Shown: positions 55,787-64,000 of the stretch, one piece after another
How positions within the stretch are numbered: the stretch's first letter is position 1
Layout: every line of letters starts with the position of its first letter
Assembly: GCF_910592395.1 (NCBI RefSeq)
Contig: NC_088309.1
Span: 27,840,599-27,904,598 of the forward strand
Source of the DNA: Lineus longissimus
Taxonomy: Eukaryota; Nemertea; Pilidiophora; Heteronemertea; Lineidae
Direction: 5' to 3'
Length of the DNA stretch: 64,000 nt
Made by a program: the position numbers and the translations under genes
The notes under the pieces: generated by a model
What the model saw: the letters and a program-made list of their open reading frames with translations, nothing else
Databases searched by the model: none
Told to the model about the DNA's origin: nothing

Positions 55787-57945
55787 ATGAACTGGGATGG
55801 GAAATACGAAATGAGATATCCCAGATTGGATCCGGATTGGTTGCCTTTCATCGGTATATCTAATTGTCACTATGCTTAGACATATTTAGATGTTAGATCT
55901 ATCAATGAGTTATCGCTTTGCGTGGCTTTTGCTGGCCATGGCCCATGATTTATGATATGCCATCGCCATGTCCATCCACTCCATGATCATGATGAAATGA
56001 AGTGCTCAGTACAGACATGGATGCAAGCAAACCATCCATGGATGAAATGAGAGCGTGGATGAAGAAAATGAAATAAACAGGCCTAAAATCATGAAATAAC
56101 AAATAAAGGGGTGCATCATCATTATAATCATGTCATCATCATCAATGAACACAGATCAGGTGACTCATCATCACCTGCCAGATCAGTGCTGTTGTTTAAT
56201 TTTTCCATCCTTATCATCAATAATAAAATGATACTACTCAATCACTGAACCTTTACTGTTATGAGTGGGTTATCACCTTAGGTCTATCTTGACAGAACCA
56301 CGGGCAAATTAAAATGAAAAGTCAAAATAATGTGAAAGAGTGATATCAGGAACCATCTTGTTTTTCGTTCTTCATCCCAATCTCTATACTCAGATTCGCT
56401 GTTGGTTAGCATTATGTCTATGTAAAAAGTACAACCATTTTGTACAAATGATGCATATTCTGCGAAAAAAGTCCACGGGTTCTGGTAGTGATTGAAAATA
56501 CAAATTGCTAAAATAACCATTTGTGATACCTTTAAAACACATTTTTAGTTTTTAATATTATTTTCAAATGAAACTAGCAATTATTTTTTGCAATTTCGAG
56601 TTCTTAGTTCAAACCTAAGCAAATGTGATAAAACTATGTTTTGTAGCGATGAAACACATATTTTACAAAGCAGTGAAAAACAATAATATTCCTACACTTA
56701 GCAGTGATTTTTGCCAGAGTCAAAGAGGATGGTGACAACGCTCCGTCTCCAATGGAGAGTGAGTTGTCGAGGATTTCCACCAGACGGCGAGTTAGTGCTT
56801 CCGGTTTCGAGCACAAGAAAAAAGATCATTTTTTGTCCACAAAATCAACTATTTTGATAACTGGCTCAATCTGTTGTTCAAAATGACTTCATACGGTGAT
56901 CAGTTGTTATTTTCTCCTTCTTTAGAATTCAACTACATGACAAATATTTGGAAGATTTGGGAAATGTGAAGGGATTCCCAAGTATTATTTTCATTTTCAT
57001 GAATTTGACTTGAATAGCCACACCACTACATGACAGCCAGTGGCAGTGGATGTATTTGATAGTACTTGGTCCGGCTACTTGACTTGGCAACTTGGTCTTG
57101 GATTTGGTCATTATTATCACTTGTTGCAACATATGATTTTGTTGGCAGGTTACTCGGGTTATTATCCCGTGGCACAACAACGAGCTCCACCGCACCAGCT
57201 AGGTCGACCAGCTGGGCAACCTGGGGGAATGAAAGTTCCTGCCCATGTTCACCACCATGATCTAGACGGGGTTGAGATGAAAATAGCAGACAAGTTTCAA
57301 CAAGCAAGCAAGGTACACATCATGTTAATGCTCAGGTGTAGAAAGTGTGTGGCTAAATGATTACATGCGTTTTCTCTCTGATTGTTTGCCATCATCTCAT
57401 TGCAAGTCTCAGCCATTGTGTCCTATTAGAGCATAAACTTCTGCCCTATGCGCTAGATGCTAGCATTGCAGTGTTTGTCATCAATAATCTTGTCATCAAA
57501 TCACTTAATTTGTGTACGGGTCCCAAAACCATATTTTTTCTTTCACTTTATAGGTCCTCGCATCTCTTGGACTTACGGACATCGGTCAACACAAATCTCA
57601 GATAGCAAATTTGGAGGTAAGCATATCATCATTGTAAAATTGATTAAGTTGATTTGATGAATGACAATCGATTTATCCTGAATTGGTCTTGCAGCATGGG
57701 GACAAAGTCACAACCAGTAGCTATAGGCTGGTATAGCAGTTTTAAATGCCTGCTAGGATCCTTTCCTCTTGTATTGTGACTGATTAAGGTATGCTTCTTA
57801 GACCCAAGACCTTCAATACCTCCGAGATTGTTGGTGTAACTTTTCTTACAACTTGAGTGTTCTCTTCTTTCAGTATTCCTTTGATCTGGAAAGACGAGTG
57901 CTGGAGCAAAATGGTGACAAACGGAAGAAGCTTAGTTATAACTGA
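55787..57945 (+). CDS. Unrecognised small protein, divergent partner of UBAP1
   Basis: Four exons join in phase: 55787-55853, 57149-57312, 57554-57616, 57874-57945, giving 121 aa. An optional fifth exon, 56705-56758 (54 bp, AG acceptor, GTGAGT donor, phase 1 on both sides), would make 139 aa. The N-terminus reads MNWDGKYEMRYPRLDPDWLP, the middle is Gly/Pro/Gln/His-rich, and the C-terminus reads ASLGLTDIGQHKSQIANLE then YSFDLERRVLEQNGDKRKK. There is no signal peptide or membrane segment. The clean splice phases, the protein-like last two exons and an AATAAA at 58362-58367 support a real gene. I do not recognise the family and assign no function. A longer N-terminus from an upstream exon is possible. 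Confidence 0.68.
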
Positions 57946-58367
57946 GAGATGCTCTGAATACTGACATACTTGTTAAAGGCAGATGGTGCTAGAACAGTGG
58001 TGAAAACATCCTGTTCCATTGTTTTTTTCCATCCATTTGTGCGGGGGGGGGGGGGGCTTCATTCAGAGATTTATTTTTGGCCAAATTTTTGCAAAGGCCA
58101 AGGAACCAGTCAAGTTAATTTAAGGCCTGCAGTAATTTGCAAAGACACTTGTCAAAAGTTTTATCATAAAAGGGTAAACCACTGTGAATTTCTGATTTCA
58201 GCATTGGAACTGCATGGCTGGAGTCCTGGCCTTTTATTTATTCTTGATGTAATTATATTCATTATGACATATATATTGTACACTTTTCACTCTCATTAAT
58301 GAATTATTCTTAGTGTTGTCTATTCAATATAAATTGTGTCTCTCACCAGACAATTCATTCTAATAAA
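57946..58367 (+). other. 3' UTR of the unnamed gene
   Basis: Runs from the stop codon to AATAAA at 58362-58367. It includes a run of about 15 G residues (about 58042-58056). No coding feature is seen. Confidence 0.5.
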
Positions 58368-58646
58368 TACTTCCTATGGTAAACTTGCCGTTGTATCATC
58401 TCTTGCTACGGAGATGTTCTGGATGTCTTATAGCACACCCTAGAACAGTAAATGTCCAATGAGGTGTGATGCCCACCCATAAGACAGAGTCACAATCTGA
58501 ACAGAGCACAGTCAAATTGAAAGAGTTCTCTTGGGGTCAATCATTTCTCAATGAGTAGTCGGACAACAATACAATCTGAACAACAGTCCAACTGTATAAG
58601 TGCTATAAAGCAACAAAGAAGATGGTAGTATTCTTGATACATGGTA

Positions 58647-58652
58647 TTTATT
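58647..58652 (-). terminator. Poly(A) signal overlapping ZCCHC9 stop codon
   Basis: Minus strand sequence at the coding end is TAAATAAA: AATAAA starts on the last base of the TAA stop. If used, the 3' UTR is about 15-30 nt. Confidence 0.55.
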
Positions 58653-60547
58653 TAAAACATGACAACTTTTGAGCCCTTTTTTACAGGAGGACGAAACTTT
58701 GATTTAATCAATGATGGCTCTGCATCTGCACTTGCTAGAGTATGTATTCTCTCCACTGTGGCATCACCAACACCTGGAAATGAAGCGACAGTTGGTTAAA
58801 CAAGTAAAAACGTTTACCTTTGCATGTAAATCAATGGTGTGAACCCTTGGGACAATGGGGCTCAGGAGCCTTTTCTTCACTCTGCTTCAATTTCAAAGTC
58901 CACATAATTATGTCTTGGAATAATTGCTAATGGAGGCAACAGAGAGGAGTTAGGCACAGGTGGTTGTGACATTGTCTTTATGCCAGATCACCATCTTACC
59001 CCTGGTCTGAAGAGACAATCTACCACAAGTGTTGGGTGGGAATCATCATTGGAATTCAATATGCAACTTTAGAACCCATCCAACAAGCAATTTCTGCTAC
59101 ATTCATCACTGTCTTACTCTTACATACTCTAACTGGCCATTCAAAGATGACACTGGAACGTACCTTTACTTCTTTGTAAATCTGGGCAGTCCTTTTTAAA
59201 ATGTTCAACTGATCCACACAGTCGACAACATCCCCCTGCAAAATGAGTTCACAATCTATAACAAACAACTTTGGAATGAATTGCCCAAGCTGAACGTGCC
59301 AAATTGCATTGGCTGATCACTTCAAGATTGATACAGATTTCAAGAAGACCTGACTATCAATGATCACAACAAGATGATGACACCAACATGCAGTGATTTT
59401 ACTTTGTATCAGAATGCAGGTTCCGCCACTAGCTCCATGTGTTCTCAGAACAGCACCACTGCCAAGTTCTCCACCAGTTATTTCAGGGGTTGATTTCGCT
59501 AAGGTAGAGCTGAAGACTGTTTTCCCTTGAGACACTATACTCACCCATCGGGTATAAGCCTTTTGGGTTGTCTGGACACTGCTTTGACAAATGACCCTGT
59601 TCTTTACAGATGAAACACTTAGCGTATGGAAATGAACCTGGAAGCAAAAGAAAAAAGGTGGTGAATGAACATATGCATCATGTGAACTTAGTCATCAGAG
59701 CAGCAAAAAGGCTGAACTCCCTCCGCTCTGGCCCATAGCAGCAATATAAGGGCTGAACTCCCTCCGCCAAGCAGAAGTTTCTGGGTCATTTAAAATTAAT
59801 GCTTACTGTGACAACAGTAATGAAGAGCAGTGCAGCTCCCTTCTTACTCCTTGATAAGTCAATACCTGAAGCTGATGATATAACACTTTACCTGGTGGTA
59901 ACTTGAGGCGACACTGTGTTACAGTATGCTCTGTCGAGCCACATTTGAAGCAGATCCCAACTCCATGTTCCATATCATTCTTTCTTTGGGGGCACTCGGC
60001 AATTGTATGTCCAGATTTCCGACAATTAAAACAAACCTGAAAGAAAATTGATTCAAGAAGAAAATAAGGTTAATGAAACATTCATAACATTGATCTGACT
60101 AAAGGGATAGGATTAGGATCATCACCAAGGACACCAAAAGAAACCTGATCAAGTGTGCTATCCGGAGCAGTCAATAAAAACCACAGCTAAAAAGGTGTAC
60201 TTCATGATGTCTTGATCATGTATCTTCATGTCCATACCATCGGCATTTACAAGCTCCTTTTTCAATAAACTGAGAATACTGATAAGGTAACCTACTGCTT
60301 GCTTTTCTTTCACATCAATCCTCTTCACTCGCCTATTTTCTCTCCTCTCCTCCTTCTTCCTCCACATTTCTTCTGCTGTATCTTTATCAAGCTTTTCTTT
60401 CTGATGTGAAGTTGATTTTCGTTTAGCATGTTTAGTGACCCTCCCACTTTGCCTATCTCCAGACTGTGAAGTCTTCAGCTCCGACCACTGAGACGCCTCA
60501 TGGGGTTTCTTTTTATTAGCTGTACCACCTCTTGCCCATCGTGTCAT
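58652..60547 (-). CDS. ZCCHC9: Zinc finger CCHC domain-containing protein 9
   Basis: Nucleolar RNA-binding protein of the zinc-knuckle class. Five exons, high to low: 60296-60547, 59892-60036, 59545-59637, 59164-59235, 58652-58773; 227 aa. The start MTRWARGGTANKK matches the family N-terminus (MTRWAR). A long basic, charged region is followed by four CCHC knuckles: CFNCRKSGHTIAEC, CFKCGSTEHTVTQC, CFICKEQGHLSKQC and CRLCGSVEHFKKDC, each largely in its own exon except the first two, which share one. The C-terminus ends in KVVMF, like KVVNF in human. Family members act in ribosomal RNA processing and degradation; that role is taken from knowledge of the family. It is divergent from MRPS27 with 303 bp between start codons. 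Confidence 0.96.
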
Positions 60548-60850
60548 TTTAGAGTTCGATCAATCACTAACTTCAATACTAAATTACCCCCAAAATGCAA
60601 AATTTACACTTTCTGGATGCGGCCATGTTTTTATCACGTGATTGGCAGTGTTGGAAAGATCCTGTAAACTACGGCGTTTTCTTTTCTTTGTTACTCAGTT
60701 GTTGACAATAACATATAAATTTTGAAGTATAAAATACAAATAATATGCATTAAATTACAATAATCTTTGTATTGGATGCTTAATTAGGGAGATAATTAGT
60801 CCAAACTTTGGGATTAGTTTTACAGTCTCAATGTAGGTGGCGTTTTCAAG
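60548..60850. promoter_or_regulatory. Bidirectional promoter, ZCCHC9 / MRPS27
   Basis: The 303 bp spacer contains a palindromic E-box TCACGTGA (60634-60641) directly joined to an inverted CCAAT box (ATTGG, 60641-60645), and a YY1-like CAAGATGGC (60847-60855) that spans the MRPS27 start codon. These three elements are frequent in promoters of mitochondrial and ribosome-related genes. No TATA box was seen. Factor binding is inferred. Confidence 0.65.
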
Positions 60851-63800
60851 ATGGCTTCCATGATGAGCATGTGGGCGAAAAGGGCATCAAAAATATTCAG
60901 TTTTACACGAAACTTAGTTAATGCTGCTGGTTAGTTTTTTTAATACTATCAGTGCAGTGCCCTAGTACGTGTGCAGCGCCTTTAGGTTGGGGTAAACCCC
61001 AGAACCCCCTGGTTGGGAACCTGCTGATAGCGGTCATCCTAAATTGTGTGACGTCCAGTGGCGAACAGTGCTAGTGGCGTCCAACTCCAACGCGAAATAA
61101 TAGGGTGTATATGGTTAAAAATGTTTTCAAGCTCCTAAAACACTTTCAATAAACAAGATTTAGAAGTTTGGTGGAGCTTGCAAACCTAGTTTTTGAATAC
61201 CTTCTTTAAAACCCTATTATGTTTTATTCCAAAAGCAATATTGACATTGCTCTTTGATTTCAGGTCGAAGGTACATACTCTCTGAAGCCTACTCCTGCAA
61301 TGAAACATGGGAAAAAAGATTACAGAGTCCTGTTTTTCAAAACGTTGATGTCAGTAAGTATGTCGGTGCATTTACATACATACAAGCTTAGGATATGAAA
61401 CTGATTGTGGGAATTGAGAAAGTGTTTACCTATCATTCATAAGTACTTGATGTTCAACTCTCCAACTTGTTTTTTCTGACCTGTTTTCAAATTTGATTTA
61501 TTAATCTATTTTGCAGATGACTTTGTGTTGAAACTTCATGATAAATTTGAAAAGGAAGGCTCTGTCACAGCTATTGACATGGATATTGTAAGTGTTCGTG
61601 AACAGCTTGGGCTAACTTCACAAAAAATTGAACAAGCTCAGGTGATGTTTTGAAAATACCAATACAGGCATTTCATGTAAAGGCCAGTGATCAGCATATT
61701 GAACATTGTTATCATTACTGAGGAAAGATCTGAGATGTGTGCTTCAAGTGAACTTCACATTCATTCTTATCAGACAGTCATTATTTATGAAAGTGTGTGA
61801 TTTGCCTCATGAAAATGATTACCCTTTATCTGTGTATTTTAGCTTGCAAACAAACTTCAAGATGTCAGCATCATTCAGTTAGATTTTGTGGATAAATTGT
61901 TCTACAGGTAAGAAATAAAGAGGAAGTCATGAACTGTTCCAAGTCTCTGGTACTGTTCTGTGGAAATAAGGTGACAATTGGTCATTTGAACTTTTGCTAG
62001 TCTTGGGAAGTAATTGGAATGTGGAATGAAGAAGAATAAATCTGATGAACACCAAAAGGAATGTTGACAAGTACTGATCCCACGTGTTTCGTTAGAATTC
62101 AATATCTTTTTCAAACCAGTTTTCCCACCCTTTAAATACACCTTGTATTTTTGCCCAGATTTGTCATTCCTGATGTCTCATTTCTGTTGTCATCTTGTTC
62201 CAGATTCCGGCACACCCAGGATGCTCTCCAGATCATGCCATCCACACCATACTCTTTGATACGGGCGTATATTGATCAAGGAGAGAGTGACAGGCTGGTC
62301 GATATAATACAGGATAAGGTCAGTTTAGATCAGATACCACAAGTGTTCTCTTGTCTTCATACCGTGCAAACAAGACACAAATCTTGGACCCATTTCGAAA
62401 CCTGTGGCAGGAGAGAGTACTATCTTTTTTTCCACCTTCACACACGACATTATGAAGCAGGACCACCTGTAGAGAATCTGAGTGACAAACTTCACTCTGT
62501 TTGAAGCCCAGTGGAGATTGACTAGGCTGGATTAGACCTCAATGTTGGGGATGAAGGCTGTCCTGAAGGTTACTGCCCTAATTGTGACATCCACTGACCT
62601 AAGAATTTGATGCTGTTGTCCTAATTTATTGAAGCATTTACTTCTTTTTTTCAGATTGGTTATGGAATGTTTCCAGACTTCTACTCGGCAAATATTCTGA
62701 TGGACCACCTCATAAAAATGAAAAATTACTTGGGTTAGTACATGTAGTTTGTGCTATTTCATTCTATGACCAATTCGCCATTGTTTGGAATAACCACATC
62801 TAGTTATTCAAGTATGTTCCAGTGCTTTTCCATGATCGTTACTGTATTGTGGTAGGAATCGGCGTGTTCTTCATTGTGTTATATACTCATCAATGTTTCA
62901 GATGCAGCCCGTGTAGCTTGTGAAATGGCATTGCAAGAGGACCTGTCAAATGAAGTGACCAGGCTGCTGGTGTTAAACAGCTGTCACCTGTGTTTACAGA
63001 ACCCTGTGGAGATCGAAGAAGAGGAACCTGAACCACCAGCACCCCCTAGTGTACGTTAGAATCACTTCAGTACAGAACATTGAGAATCGATACACATCAC
63101 AGGCGACATGGGAGGGCGCCCCTGAATGGCCTGATTAAAAGTTTGTGTGACAACCACTTTAACATTAACTTTAAAACAAAATGAAACTGATTGTGTATTC
63201 CCTTCTTTAGTAACGTCAGGAACCGTTTCCCTCCATTCAAGATTTGGAAATTATTTTAACCCATTTGTAGGTCCTGCATGTGAAGTCTGAAATTCTTTTC
63301 TTCAGGATGAAGTCACCTATATGAGAGTACCATATATAAGGAACCCCCACTATGATGATCATTTTGACCTGACCGATGAAGATGTTCTCCTTGGAAAAAC
63401 TTTAAATTTTGTTGGTAGATTACAGAATGATATCATAGGCCGTAGTTCCCAAGTCATTGGCTTGGCCAAGTATCAGAAGTTTGACAAAGCTCTTGCACTA
63501 ATGAAGCAGTATTTGGAGACAACTGAGGAATCATCAATAACAGAAAATGTGGTAAGTTCTTCTTCTTTTTCCCAACTCTTTCCTCAACAAATACATGAGC
63601 TATGTGTACTGGGGGAAAACATTTAAATTCATGAAAGATTCAGATCTATCAAGCAGCCTGCATTGAGAATGGCAAGGGTAGTTTTGTAGCAGATGTAGGC
63701 CTTAGAAAATGTAAGTAATCATCTGAAAATCTAGTCTTTTGTCATGTCTCAGAACTGTTGTGCCTAATGCTTGTCTTGCTTTTCAGCTTGATATCTTGAA

Positions 63801-63909
63801 GACAACGTTGGACAAAGTAGAAACAGTTGATCCAGAGGAAGCTAATAACCCAGGGATGCCAAAGAAATTGACCGCAGAAATGAAGGAGACATTCATGAAG
63901 GAATTGGAG
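60851..63909 (+). CDS. MRPS27: Mitochondrial small ribosomal subunit protein mS27 (partial, cut by the window end)
   Basis: PPR-like RNA-binding protein of the mitochondrial small ribosomal subunit. Nine exons are inside the window: 60851-60929, 61264-61353, 61517-61587, 61843-61907, 62204-62318, 62655-62733, 62902-63050, 63306-63551, 63787-63909; 339 codons in phase, with the C-terminus beyond 64000. Human has about 414 residues. Matches are RRYILSEAYSCNETWEKR near the N-terminus, YRFRHTQDALQ, the repeat-like KIGYGMFPDFYSANILMDHL, and MRVPYIRNPHYDDHFDLTD. A basic, Met/Ser-rich leader of about 27 residues suits mitochondrial import. The first Met directly follows the YY1-like element. The last exon ends at a clear GTGGGT donor, so the open frame continuing to 63984 is intron read-through. 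Confidence 0.95.
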
Positions 63910-64000
63910 GTGGGTTATGATTATCTCATTGAAAATTCTCGATTGTTCTTTTGGTCTAAGCTGGGAGTGATTTGTTACTGTTAAGAATCTGGCACATGAC

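Noticed and set aside
63910-63984. Extension of the last MRPS27 frame beyond 63909
   Set aside because: A good GTGGGT donor follows GAATTGGAG, and the residues after it lose family similarity; treated as intron read-through.

Overview
This is a piece of nuclear genome from an intron-rich animal, most likely a marine invertebrate. Genes are split into short exons with GT-AG borders, there is 5 methyl-C-independent AT/GC balance typical of bilaterians, and introns and spacers carry many minisatellites and short palindromes such as ACATGTACATGT. Proteins resemble human orthologues closely enough to name most genes, but the phylum cannot be fixed from the sequence alone. All exon models below were built by hand from splice sites, reading phase and family similarity recalled from memory; no search was run.

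Layout, left to right. 1-2317: a two-copy higher-order satellite made of a 67-68 bp and a 56 bp tandem repeat. 3270-6075 (+): an SLC16 monocarboxylate-type transporter. 7919-11280 (-): GTPBP3, the mitochondrial tRNA-modifying GTPase. 11360-12050: a frameshifted C2H2 zinc-finger relic. 12438-35177 (-): three tandem SLC6 genes of the glycine-transporter type (called copies A, B and C here) with the same intron phases throughout; a tRNA-Ser(CGA) gene lies inside an intron of copy A. 37264-42586 (-): a TSSK-like kinase with altered catalytic motifs and a long basic, proline-rich tail. 43279-49417 (+): a 12-helix MFS transporter related to ZIFL-type carriers. 51342-55549 (-): UBAP1 (ESCRT-I). 55787-57945 (+): a small gene I cannot name. 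58652-60547 (-): ZCCHC9. 60851 to the right edge (+): MRPS27, cut by the window end.

Gene packing is tight on the right half: kinase/MFS, UBAP1/orphan and ZCCHC9/MRPS27 are head-to-head pairs with 240-690 bp between start codons, while MFS/UBAP1 and orphan/ZCCHC9 converge with poly(A) signals about 170-280 bp apart. There is no operon-like functional unit. The only functional cluster is the SLC6 array, a local family expansion showing probable gene conversion between copies A and C and two probable GC-AG introns in copy B. GTPBP3 and MRPS27 both serve mitochondrial translation but are far apart and probably unrelated in regulation.
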